A stretch of 64,000 bases of DNA from an uncultured Eubacterium sp. (GTDB lineage: Bacteria; Bacillota; Clostridia; Oscillospirales; Acutalibacteraceae): the NCBI GenBank assembly GCA_905234995.1, contig CAJOJV010000003.1, forward strand, positions 1-64,000, read 5' to 3'. The notes under the pieces were generated by a model, which was given only the letters and a program-made list of their open reading frames with translations, ran no database searches and was not told where the DNA came from. Positions 48,848-57,737 of this stretch are shown here, piece after piece. A program made the translations under genes and the position numbers. Each line of letters opens with the position of its first letter. Position 1 is the stretch's first letter.

Positions 48848-50938
48848 ATGGAAAAATATTTAGTTTTATTAACCTTTTTAGGCTCAATTATCGCTTTGCT
48901 CTTTGCGCTTTTCATGGCAAAGAAGGTTCTAAAAGCTAATAAGGGCACTGAAAAAATGGCAAAAATTTCCGCCTCCATCAGCAAGGGCGCCAATGCTTAC
49001 CTTAAAAGGCAGTATTCAGTCGTTCTCTGCTTCTTTGCGGTAATGTTCATCATTCTCTGCGTAATGGCGGCATTCAAGTTTTTAACCTGGTTCGTTCCGT
49101 TCGCATTCATTACGGGCGGCTTTTTCTCAGGCTTATCCGGTTTTATCGGAATGAAAATCGCGACGGCAGCAAACTGCAGAACGGCTAATGCCTGCCGCGA
49201 GGGGCTTAACAAGGGCTTAAGAGTAGCATTCTCTGCAGGCTCGGTTATGGGCTTCACGGTTGTAGGCCTCGGTCTTCTTGACATTTCCGTTTGGTTCTTC
49301 CTGCTTAAATTTGTATTTAAACTTGACCCGAGCGCGATTACGGGCGCAATGCTTACGTTCGGTATGGGTGCTTCATCAATGGCGCTGTTTGCCCGTGTAG
49401 GCGGCGGTATCTTTACCAAGGCTGCCGACGTAGGCGCAGACCTTGTTGGTAAGGTTGAAGCGGGTATTCCTGAGGATGACCCGAGAAACCCCGCCGTTAT
49501 TGCAGATAACGTTGGCGATAACGTTGGCGACGTTGCAGGTATGGGCGCAGACCTTTACGAGTCATACGTTGGCTCCGTTATTTCCGCATCAGCGCTCGGC
49601 GTTTCCGCATTTAACGGCGAATTTAAGCCTATGGCTGTTCCGATGCTTCTTGCGGCAATCGGCATTCTTATGTCCATCATCGGCACCTTCTTCGTTAGAA
49701 CCGGTGAGAACATTGAGCAAAAGGCGCTTCTTAAGGCGCTCAGACGCGGAACTAACCTTTCCGCAATCGGCATCGCAGTTATTGCACTTCCCGTTGTGTA
49801 TCTCGTTCTCGGCAAGGAAAATCTCGGTCTTTACTTCGCTATTCTTTCCGGTCTTGTTGCCGGCGTTCTTATAGGTTTTTCAACCGAGTACTTTACTTCA
49901 GATACTTATAAACCCACTCAGAAGCTTGCTTCAACGTCCGAAACCGGCTCTGCTACTATTATCATCGGCGGTATAGGCCTCGGTATGAAATCAACCGCTG
50001 TTCCGATTGTTATCGTTGCAATCAGCGTGCTTATCAGTTATTTTGTATCCGGCGGCGCTGACAGCTCCGGCATCGGCTTATACGGCATTGCGCTTTCAGC
50101 AGTAGGTATGCTTTCAACGCTCGGCATTACGCTTGCGACTGACGCATACGGTCCCGTTGCAGACAATGCTGGCGGTATAGCAGAAATGGCTGGTCTTGAG
50201 CCTGAGGTAAGGGAAAGAACAGACGCTCTTGACTCGCTCGGTAATACAACCGCAGCAACAGGTAAGGGCTTTGCAATCGGCTCTGCTGCGCTCACGGCGC
50301 TTGCGCTCGTTGCATCATATATTGATAAGGTTAAAACCATTAACCCGTCAATCAGTGAAACAAGTGATTTCAATCTTATGAACCCCGTCGTTCTTATCGG
50401 TTTATTCATCGGTGCATGCCTTCCCTTCGTTTTTGCAGCGTTCACTATGGAATCCGTCGGCAGAGCTGCGCAGAGCATCGTTAAGGAAGTCAGACGCCAG
50501 TTTAAAGAGATTACAGGACTTATGGACGGCAAGGCTGATCCCGACTATGCATCCTGCGTAGACCTTTGCACAAGGTCATCTCTTAAGGAAATGATTCTTC
50601 CGACCATTATTGCAGTTGCAGTTCCAATCGTTGTTGGTTTGGTGCTTGGCTACAAAGGCGTTGTCGGTATGCTTGCAGGCGCAACCGCTTCCGGCTTCCT
50701 GATGGCTGTTTATATGTCTAATTCCGGCGGCGCTTGGGATAACGCCAAGAAGTATATTGAAAGCGGAAAATACGGCGGCAAGGGCAGCGAAAACCACAAG
50801 GCTGCAGTTGTCGGCGACACAGTCGGCGACCCGTTCAAGGATACCTCGGGCCCGTCAATAAACATTCTTATCAAACTGCTTTCAATGGTTTCAATCGTTT
50901 TTGCAGCAGTTGTTGTTAACTTTAGTATTTTCAAATAA
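48848..50938 (+). CDS. hppA: Membrane-bound ion-translocating pyrophosphatase (K+-dependent type)
   Basis: 696 aa; DVGADLVGKVEAGIPEDDPRNPAVIADNVGDNVGDVAGMGADLYESYVGS; GNTTAATGKGFAIGSAALTALAL; NSGGAWDNAKKYIE; GDTVGDPFKDTSGPSINILIKL. Confidence 0.96.
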   Translation: MEKYLVLLTFLGSIIALLFALFMAKKVLKANKGTEKMAKISASISKGANAYLKRQYSVVLCFFAVMFIILCVMAAFKFLTWFVPFAFITGGFFSGLSGFIGMKIATAANCRTANACREGLNKGLRVAFSAGSVMGFTVVGLGLLDISVWFFLLKFVFKLDPSAITGAMLTFGMGASSMALFARVGGGIFTKAADVGADLVGKVEAGIPEDDPRNPAVIADNVGDNVGDVAGMGADLYESYVGSVISASALGVSAFNGEFKPMAVPMLLAAIGILMSIIGTFFVRTGENIEQKALLKALRRGTNLSAIGIAVIALPVVYLVLGKENLGLYFAILSGLVAGVLIGFSTEYFTSDTYKPTQKLASTSETGSATIIIGGIGLGMKSTAVPIVIVAISVLISYFVSGGADSSGIGLYGIALSAVGMLSTLGITLATDAYGPVADNAGGIAEMAGLEPEVRERTDALDSLGNTTAATGKGFAIGSAALTALALVASYIDKVKTINPSISETSDFNLMNPVVLIGLFIGACLPFVFAAFTMESVGRAAQSIVKEVRRQFKEITGLMDGKADPDYASCVDLCTRSSLKEMILPTIIAVAVPIVVGLVLGYKGVVGMLAGATASGFLMAVYMSNSGGAWDNAKKYIESGKYGGKGSENHKAAVVGDTVGDPFKDTSGPSINILIKLLSMVSIVFAAVVVNFSIFK

Positions 50939-50951
50939 TATCAAACATTTA

Positions 50952-50983
50952 AACCCCCAAGCCGAAAGGTTTGGGGGTTATTA
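50952..50983 (+). terminator. intrinsic terminator after hppA
   Basis: aacccccaagccgaaaggtttgggggttatt. Confidence 0.75.
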
Positions 50984-51077
50984 ATGCGCAAAACTGGATT
51001 AATTAGAAAATTTTCACAACTGAACAATATAATAACAGATGTTAAACAAAGCGATGTGTCGAGCCTCGCTTTGATTA

Positions 51078-51329
51078 TGCAAGAGACGGGACTTTCTTGC
51101 AAGACTATCGTTATCCTTTAAACAATGCAGGGTATTGAGCCCTGCATTGTTTGGGACTTTCCTCTCCGGCTATCGAAAAATGAGTTTTAGAGGGAACGGT
51201 CATCCGACCAACGGTGCCCAAAATTTGTTTCGGCTTGAAGCGCCGACAAATTTTGACCGTTCGGCAGTTCTTATTACTCCCTTCATCTCCCACTGGGAGC
51301 GGTCGCAAATGAACCGTTTCAAGTCCCGT
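51078..51329. repeat. tRNA-Leu-linked structured element ending in a partial copy of the tRNA-Leu 3' end
   Basis: tgcaagagacgggactt (51078-51094) matches tgcgagagacgggactt of tRNA-Leu (51378-51394) at 16/17; ttcaagtcccgt (51318-51329) is a 12-nt perfect inverted copy of the T-arm (51386-51397); internal 13-bp hairpin 51120-51152. Confidence 0.7.
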
Positions 51330-51337
51330 TATCAATG

Positions 51338-51376
51338 AAAAAAGCTTAGATACCAAATGGTATCTAAGCTTTTTTG
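51338..51376 (-). terminator. terminator downstream of tRNA-Leu
   Basis: aaaaaagcttagataccaaatggtatctaagctttttt, ~16-bp palindrome with flanking A/T runs. Confidence 0.8.
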
Positions 51377-51377
51377 G

Positions 51378-51459
51378 TGCGAGAGACGGGACTTGAACCC
51401 GTACGAGTCGCCCCACACGCCCCTCAAACGTGCGCGTCTGCCGATTCCGCCACTCTCGC
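51378..51459 (-). tRNA. tRNA-Leu (anticodon GAG)
   Basis: GCGAGAGTGGCGGAATCGGCAGACGCGCACGTTTGAGGGGCGTGTGGGGCGACTCGTACGGGTTCAAGTCCCGTCTCTCGCA; anticodon loop TTGAGGG. Confidence 0.93.
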
Positions 51460-51505
51460 TTGCAACGAAAGTGATTATAGCAGATTAAAAATAGAATGTC
51501 AACAT

Positions 51506-52174
51506 CTATTTAAAAATTTTTAAAATTTCTTTTGGACTATCCAAAAGATAATCGGGTGCAGCCGCTACAAGGCTTTCCCTGCTTCTGAAGCCCCAGCTTA
51601 CGGCAACGCTCGTGCAGCCAAGATTACGGGCTGATTGAATGTCAACGTCGCTGTCCCCTATCCACACGGTTTCAGACGGAGATAACCCGAGTTCATCAAG
51701 CATTGCTTTCGGTACGGTAGGGTCAGGCTTTTTGGGAAGCGCGTCAAGTGCGCCGTGAACGGCATCAAAAGTATTATCACCAAACAAGGCGGAAACCATA
51801 CCCTTTGCGGCAAAATCCGGCTTATTCGTGCACACGGCAAGCTTAACGCCGTTTGCTTTTAAATCTGCAATAACCTCGGGAATGCCGTCATACGCGAAAG
51901 CGTTATCAAGCTTTATTTTATCATATATCGGCTTAAAGCGCTCATACTGCTCGTCAAGCTCCGACTCGCTGAGCTTATTATCAAACGCTCTTTTAACAAG
52001 CAGCCTTGCGCCGTTGCCTACGAAGCGTTTATAATCATCAATACTCCAATTCGGCTCAACACCGTTTTGGCGCAGCAGAATGTTGCACGCCTCAGCCAAA
52101 TCATCAATTGTATTAATCAATGTGCCGTCCAGATCAAAGACGGCACATTTAAATTTATATTTGCATTTATCCAT
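51506..52174 (-). CDS. HAD-IA hydrolase, phosphoglycolate phosphatase-like
   Basis: CAVFDLDGTLINTIDDLAEACN; VCTNKPDF; VWIGDSDVDIQSARNLG. Confidence 0.9.
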   Translation of the reverse strand: MDKCKYKFKCAVFDLDGTLINTIDDLAEACNILLRQNGVEPNWSIDDYKRFVGNGARLLVKRAFDNKLSESELDEQYERFKPIYDKIKLDNAFAYDGIPEVIADLKANGVKLAVCTNKPDFAAKGMVSALFGDNTFDAVHGALDALPKKPDPTVPKAMLDELGLSPSETVWIGDSDVDIQSARNLGCTSVAVSWGFRSRESLVAAAPDYLLDSPKEILKIFK

Positions 52175-53444
52175 ATAAATCCGATAAATCCTCAATTTTA
52201 TTCTTACGCCTGTTTGAAATCAGTTTAGCGCAGATTCCCACAGCGGTAATTCCCACAAGCACGGAAAACTCAATGTATATCCTTTTATTCTTATTACGGC
52301 TTTCTTCAGAAAGATTTCCGCTCTTGACCGAGGTCCAGAGCGTTGCCTGCAGCTCAAGAATATTCTGCGGCAGATTTTCAAAATACTGCGGTGCGGGAAG
52401 CTCATCGGGATAGATAGCCTCACTGCCGTAAATTGAGCTTTCCTCATTTTCAATTACGGTTGTATTCGGGCAGGCGTAATAAATATATTCCGTGTTTTCA
52501 AAGGCAACCTGTGGCTCGTGCATAAAGTTGATGAACGCCTCGGCACCCTCTTTATTCTGAGCGCAGGTCGGAATGCAGAAGGCATCGTAGAATATATTCA
52601 CGCCCTCCTCGGGAAAGCAGAAATCAAGATCCTCATTATTCTCAACCATAAGCTCGTAATCGCCCGCATAGTAAGTTGCAAAGGCGTATTCCCCGCTCTC
52701 CATAAGGTTGAAAACCTCATCCATAACGTAGACGGGATTAACCGCATCCTTCTGCTTTGCAAGAAGCTCTGCGGCGGCAGTCCAGTCCTGCTCGTCAGTT
52801 GTGTTGAAATCCTGCCCGAGCACTGCCTGCGCGATAGCAAAAGCGTCGCGAGAGTTATTGAACATCAGCACCTTATCGCGGTACTGCTCATCCCAGAGAA
52901 CATCCCAGCTCGTGGGCTCCTCATCAACAAGCGCAGTGTTATATATCAACACCGTTGAACCCGTATTGAAGCAAAGCGAATACTTCTGGTCAGGGTCGAA
53001 ATAAAGATTTTTATATTCGTCCGCAATCAATTCGGCGTTAGGAACGTTATCCCAATTTATCGGAAGCAGCAAATCCTCATCAATAAGACGCTGAATCATA
53101 TAGTCGGACGGAGTTATAACGTCATAGGAAACGCCTCCGCCCACAAGCTTTGAATACATATTCTCGTTAGAATCAAAGTTTGTGTAATTAACTCTTGCTC
53201 CCGTAAGGCGTTCAAATTCATATACGACATCCATTGAGCCCTCGGAGCCGTCAGAAATATAATCGCCCCAGTTATAGACGTTAACCGTCGTACCCTGAAG
53301 CCCGAGGCTTTTATAATACTCAAGCTGCTCCTCAGAAAAATACTCGTCCTCATCCTCTTCGTCGGCATTTGCCAAAACCGCAAAGCAGCTGAAAGCGAGG
53401 ATGAAGCAGAAAAGGAATATGAGTGATTTTTTCAAAATTTTCAT
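52167..53444 (-). CDS. potD: Spermidine/putrescine ABC transporter substrate-binding protein, C-terminally anchored
   Basis: Signal peptide; VNVYNWGDYISDGSEGSMDVVYEFERLTGARVNYTNFDSNENMYSKL; C-terminal TM YIEFSVLVGITAVGICAKLISNRRKNK; in potABCD order. Confidence 0.92.
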   Translation of the reverse strand: MKILKKSLIFLFCFILAFSCFAVLANADEEDEDEYFSEEQLEYYKSLGLQGTTVNVYNWGDYISDGSEGSMDVVYEFERLTGARVNYTNFDSNENMYSKLVGGGVSYDVITPSDYMIQRLIDEDLLLPINWDNVPNAELIADEYKNLYFDPDQKYSLCFNTGSTVLIYNTALVDEEPTSWDVLWDEQYRDKVLMFNNSRDAFAIAQAVLGQDFNTTDEQDWTAAAELLAKQKDAVNPVYVMDEVFNLMESGEYAFATYYAGDYELMVENNEDLDFCFPEEGVNIFYDAFCIPTCAQNKEGAEAFINFMHEPQVAFENTEYIYYACPNTTVIENEESSIYGSEAIYPDELPAPQYFENLPQNILELQATLWTSVKSGNLSEESRNKNKRIYIEFSVLVGITAVGICAKLISNRRKNKIEDLSDLYG

Positions 53445-54262
53445 TTCTTCTCACTCTTACCCTTTTGTGCTTTCTGCTGTGCGATATTAAGCATAATAAG
53501 CAGCACGAGAATAACGGCAAAAACGAGCGTTGAAAGTGCATACATATCGGGCTTAACACGTTTCTTTGTTAATGAGAAAATATAAATCGGCAAGGTCTGG
53601 AAACTTGGACCGCTTGTGAAATACGAAATGATGAAATCATCAAGCGAAAGAGTAAAGCTCATAACAAGCCCCGTTATTATGCCGCTTGTGATATTAGGCA
53701 TAACAACCTTAAAGAAAGCAGGAACGGGCTTGCACCCCAAATCAACAGCCGCCTCGTAAATGTTTATATCAAACTGCCTTAATTTCGGAAGCACGTTAAG
53801 AATAACGTAAGGCAGGCAGAAGGTTACGTGAGCAATAAGCAGCGACCAGAAATTAAGTGCGTTTGCCTTTCTGAGCAGATTTGCGGAGAAAACGAAAAGC
53901 AGCATCATTGAAATACCCGTAACGATTTCCGGATTCATCATCGGAATATTTGTTACAGACATAACAACGCTTTTGAGGCGCTTATTTGAATAACTATATA
54001 TACCGACTGCCGCCATCGTGCCAATAACGGTAGAAACGATTGCGCTTGCAACGGCAAGTAAAATCGTGCTTTTCAGAGCAGACATTGCGGCGGAGTTTCT
54101 GAACATCTCGCCCCACCACTTTGTTGAAAACTCACTGAAAATATAGGTGCTCGGCGTTGAATTAAAGGAAAACAGCGCCATAACGACAATCGGAGCATAA
54201 AGGAAAAATATAATTAACGCAATATATATCTTCGCTCCGAAGGAAAGCCTTGATTTAATCAT
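53441..54262 (-). CDS. potC: Spermidine/putrescine ABC transporter permease PotC
   Basis: Six TM helices; YEAAVDLGCKPVPAFFKVVMPNITSGIITG EAA loop; SLDDFIISYFTSGP. Confidence 0.94.
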   Translation of the reverse strand: MIKSRLSFGAKIYIALIIFFLYAPIVVMALFSFNSTPSTYIFSEFSTKWWGEMFRNSAAMSALKSTILLAVASAIVSTVIGTMAAVGIYSYSNKRLKSVVMSVTNIPMMNPEIVTGISMMLLFVFSANLLRKANALNFWSLLIAHVTFCLPYVILNVLPKLRQFDINIYEAAVDLGCKPVPAFFKVVMPNITSGIITGLVMSFTLSLDDFIISYFTSGPSFQTLPIYIFSLTKKRVKPDMYALSTLVFAVILVLLIMLNIAQQKAQKGKSEKK

Positions 54263-55110
54263 ACGATAAGCCCTCCTTCCTTTTCATCGTCTGCGCCGAG
54301 ATAATTCATAATACCGAGGCAAGCAAAGATAAGCACCATCAGAATTAAGGAAAGGCTTGCGCCGAGGTTATAATTATTCGCCTGCTGGAACTGCGTTTCG
54401 ATAATATCGCCGATAAGAACCACCTGTCCGCCGCCGAGCTTCTGGGTGATATAAAAGGTTGAAACGCAGGGCACGAACACCATAGTTATTCCGCTTAGAA
54501 CGCCGGGCAGCGAAAGCGGCATAATAACCTTGCGCATTATCTGCGCCCTACCCGAGCCCAAATCCTGAGCAGCTTCAATAAGTGAAACGTCCATCTTTGT
54601 GAGCACGGAATAAATCGGAAGTATCATATACGGCAGGAAATTATAAACCATACCGAGAATAACGGCTCCCGAGGTGTTAAGCATATGGAGCGGAACAAGC
54701 TCATCATCAACCTCTTTAAGCAGACCGACTGCGGAAAGTATGCTGTTGATAACGCCCGAATCGCCGAGAATAGTCATCCACGAATAGGTGCGGATAAGGA
54801 AATTCATCCACATCGGCAGCATAACGAGAAGCACCATCATCGCCTGAGAATTAGCCTTAAGCTTTGAAATGAAATAAGCGAAGGGATAACCGATGACAAG
54901 GCATATAACCGTGGCAATAACTCCGTAAATAACCGAAAGCAGGATTACGGGAGTATACTGCGGAATAGCCTTGATATAATCAAGCGTGAAAGCACCGGAT
55001 GAATTGGTGAAGGAGTAATACACAACCATAAGCAGCGGCGCAACGATAAACAGCGCCGCCCACAGAATATACGGCTTATCAACGAGCTTTCTTGTAAGGC
55101 TATTCTTCAT
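54259..55110 (-). CDS. potB: Spermidine/putrescine ABC transporter permease PotB
   Basis: [33 protein letters not shown] motif; start moved to [14 protein letters not shown]. Confidence 0.94.
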   Translation of the reverse strand: MKNSLTRKLVDKPYILWAALFIVAPLLMVVYYSFTNSSGAFTLDYIKAIPQYTPVILLSVIYGVIATVICLVIGYPFAYFISKLKANSQAMMVLLVMLPMWMNFLIRTYSWMTILGDSGVINSILSAVGLLKEVDDELVPLHMLNTSGAVILGMVYNFLPYMILPIYSVLTKMDVSLIEAAQDLGSGRAQIMRKVIMPLSLPGVLSGITMVFVPCVSTFYITQKLGGGQVVLIGDIIETQFQQANNYNLGASLSLILMVLIFACLGIMNYLGADDEKEGGLIV

Positions 55111-56233
55111 TTTCAGCCTCCCAATCATAATCAGCATCGTTAATGTGGTCAAACTCATCGGAGAAGAAGGAGTAATCGCCGAATTCGCCGCTGTATTCGC
55201 TGCGCTTCATAACGTGAATTGAATCAGCGTCAATATACATTCCTACGGTTTCGCCGACCTTGTGAAATTCAGTGGTCTGAACAAGCCAGATAAAGCCGTT
55301 AACGTTAACGAATATTTCAAAAAATACTCCCTTAAATACAACGTCTGAAACCACGCCTGCAAGAGTATCCTTTGAACCAATCGGGCGGATTTCGATATCC
55401 TCGGGACGAACGACAACCTCAACCTGTTCATTAGGCTCAAAGCCCTTATCAAGGCAATCAAAGGTTACGCCGCCGAATTTAACGACATAATCCTTAATCA
55501 TTGTAGCATCAACGATATTGGATTCGCCGATAAAGTCTGCAACGAACGCGTTAACAGGCTCGTTATATATATCCTCAGGCGTGCCGATTTGCTGAATTAC
55601 GCCCTTGTCCATAACAACCACGCGGTCGCTCATGGAAAGAGCTTCCTCCTGATCGTGAGTAACGTAAATAAAGGTTATGCCGAGGCGCTTCTGAATTGCC
55701 TTCAGCTCCTTCTGCATATCCTGGCGAAGCTTCAAATCGAGCGCGCCGAGAGGCTCATCAAGAAGCAAAACATGGGGTTTATTTGCAAGTGCCCTTGCAA
55801 TTGCAACACGCTGCTGCTGACCGCCCGAAAGGCTGCTGATTGAGCGCTTTTCAAAGCCCTTAAGGTTAACCAGCTCAAGCATTTCGGAAACAGTTTTGCG
55901 GATTTCAGCCTTGTCCATCTTCTGAATTTCAGGGCCGAAAGCAACGTTTTCATACACGTTTAAATGAGAAAAAAGAGCATAACGCTGAAAGATGGTGTTA
56001 ACCTTTCTTTTATGCGGCGGGATATTATTGATAACCTTACCCTCAAACACAACCTCGCCCTCGTCAGGCTCAATAAAGCCCGCAATGCAGCGAAGAGTTG
56101 TTGTTTTGCCGCAGCCGGAAGGACCAAGCAGCGTTATAAACTCTTTTTCGTTAATAGATAAATTCAGTTTATCAAGGACGACATTGTCCCCATACTTCAC
56201 GGTAATATTCCTTAAATCAATTATTTTTTCCAA
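55100..56233 (-). CDS. potA: Spermidine/putrescine ABC transporter ATP-binding protein PotA
   Basis: [53 protein letters not shown]-terminal TOBE domain. Confidence 0.96.
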   Translation of the reverse strand: MEKIIDLRNITVKYGDNVVLDKLNLSINEKEFITLLGPSGCGKTTTLRCIAGFIEPDEGEVVFEGKVINNIPPHKRKVNTIFQRYALFSHLNVYENVAFGPEIQKMDKAEIRKTVSEMLELVNLKGFEKRSISSLSGGQQQRVAIARALANKPHVLLLDEPLGALDLKLRQDMQKELKAIQKRLGITFIYVTHDQEEALSMSDRVVVMDKGVIQQIGTPEDIYNEPVNAFVADFIGESNIVDATMIKDYVVKFGGVTFDCLDKGFEPNEQVEVVVRPEDIEIRPIGSKDTLAGVVSDVVFKGVFFEIFVNVNGFIWLVQTTEFHKVGETVGMYIDADSIHVMKRSEYSGEFGDYSFFSDEFDHINDADYDWEAENEE

Positions 56234-56323
56234 TTATGCACTTCCTCTTTGTAACCCGATTTAATATACTAAATTGTATATTATAGATTACTATATCAAA
56301 ATTAAAGAAAATGTCAATAAATA

Positions 56324-56887
56324 TTAAAATATTTTCTTTATAATTTCTTCTCCGTTCGAAACTTTTTTAACAGTTGAAAGCACCTGTCCGAAATCGCAAA
56401 CCATTGATTTTGTTTTATGCTCGCAGTCGTCCATACCGAAGGGAACAAAATAATAGTTTTTATAATTCATAAGCGCGCCGATATTCTTGGCTGCTCCGCC
56501 CAAAGCGTCGTTTGTTGAAACGCCTATAATTACAGGTCTGTTATTGCGCAAATGGCTTTTTGCAGCCATAGTAACCGAAGTGTCCGCAATTCCGTTTGCA
56601 AGCTTGGCAAGCGTGTTGCCCGTGCAAGGAACTATGCACAATATATCAAAAAGCTTTTTGGGACCTATGGGCTCCGCCTCTTCAATTTTATGGATAATGC
56701 CGTTACCGGTAATCTCGGTAAGCTCACTGCGAAAATGCTCCGCAGTGCCGAAGCGCGTGTCCGTATTATAAGCAATATCGCTCATAATCGGATAAACCTC
56801 ATAGCCGCTTAATACAAGGGCTTTAACCGATTCAATCGCTTTTGAAAAGGTGCAGAAGGAGCCTGTCAGCGCAAAGCCGATTTTCAA
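56324..56887 (-). CDS. dpaB: Dipicolinate synthase subunit B
   Basis: MKIGFALTGSFCTFSKAIESVKALVLSGYEVYPIMS; CIVPCTGNTLAKLANGIADTSVTMAAKSHLRNNRPV. Confidence 0.93.
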   Translation of the reverse strand: MKIGFALTGSFCTFSKAIESVKALVLSGYEVYPIMSDIAYNTDTRFGTAEHFRSELTEITGNGIIHKIEEAEPIGPKKLFDILCIVPCTGNTLAKLANGIADTSVTMAAKSHLRNNRPVIIGVSTNDALGGAAKNIGALMNYKNYYFVPFGMDDCEHKTKSMVCDFGQVLSTVKKVSNGEEIIKKIF

Positions 56888-57612
56888 TTAAATTCCTCCT
56901 CTATTATATCAATAATTGCCTCGCCTATTAATTCTCCCGCTGTCTGAACGGTAAATTTTGACGGCATTCCCCTGCCGTTAAGAACCGTTAAACCGAGGCT
57001 TTTGGCAACGTGATTGTCAACGCCGCCGGGAAACGAGGCCAAGTCAAGGATTATGCAGGACTGCTTAAGCACTTTAAGCTCCGTTTCATTCAAAACGGGA
57101 TGAGGCACAGTGTTAATAATTACGTCAAATGAGCTGCTTTTCTTAAGCTCATCAAAGCCGATATGCCTTGCGCCGTTAAACCTTGCCAGAGCTTCGGAGC
57201 TTTTGCTTCGAGAGCAAACGGTTATAATCGCTCCGTATGCACTGAGAAGCTTATGAAGCGCCGTTCCAATCCTGCCGTATCCGATAATCAGAATATCTGA
57301 ATTAATAAGTGAATAAGGCGTATTTAATTCAAGATAAGACACTGCGCCTTCTGCCGTTAAAAAAGCATTTTTAAGGACGTAGCTTTCATTTTTCATATAG
57401 TCAAAGCCGTATTCGCATATACCGCCCGCGTGAAAACAAAGCCTGCCTTGCATTTCATCAAGCATATACTGCTTTGTCGGCACCGGCAGAATGACAAAAT
57501 CCGAGTTATCGGGATTATCAACGGCGGTATATCCCCTGCTTACAAGAAATTCTTTTGCAAAAGACATTCTTACATCATCCGCATAGGGTATAAAAAACTT
57601 ATCAGGAAGCAT
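56884..57612 (-). CDS. dpaA: Dipicolinate synthase subunit A
   Basis: ILIIGYGRIGTALHKLLSAYGAIITVCSRS; DLASFPGGVD; overlaps dpaB. Confidence 0.9.
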   Translation of the reverse strand: MLPDKFFIPYADDVRMSFAKEFLVSRGYTAVDNPDNSDFVILPVPTKQYMLDEMQGRLCFHAGGICEYGFDYMKNESYVLKNAFLTAEGAVSYLELNTPYSLINSDILIIGYGRIGTALHKLLSAYGAIITVCSRSKSSEALARFNGARHIGFDELKKSSSFDVIINTVPHPVLNETELKVLKQSCIILDLASFPGGVDNHVAKSLGLTVLNGRGMPSKFTVQTAGELIGEAIIDIIEEEFN

Positions 57613-57737
57613 ACTAATTCACCTAAAACCAATATATGCCGAAAAAATTTTGATGTTAATTAACTTTAGTGTTTATTTTTTAATTAAAAAGGTGTATAAT
57701 ATACTGCAATGTTACAGTCAATTGGAGGATTTCTCTC

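Noticed and set aside
49443-50532. 143-aa (+) and 164-aa (-) ORFs inside hppA
   Set aside because: Out-of-frame shadows of a highly conserved membrane PPase.
51153-51170. Minus strand GGAGAGGAAAGTCC resembles the conserved GAGGAAAGUCC segment of RNase P RNA
   Set aside because: No other RNase P conserved regions nearby, total element is too short, and the AAGTCCC part is explained by similarity to the tRNA-Leu T-arm.
51111-51416. 101-aa ORF MGRLVRVQVPSLAPKK... and opposite-strand 67-aa ORF
   Set aside because: Starts within tRNA-Leu and continues through its terminator and the hairpin-rich element; almost certainly non-coding.
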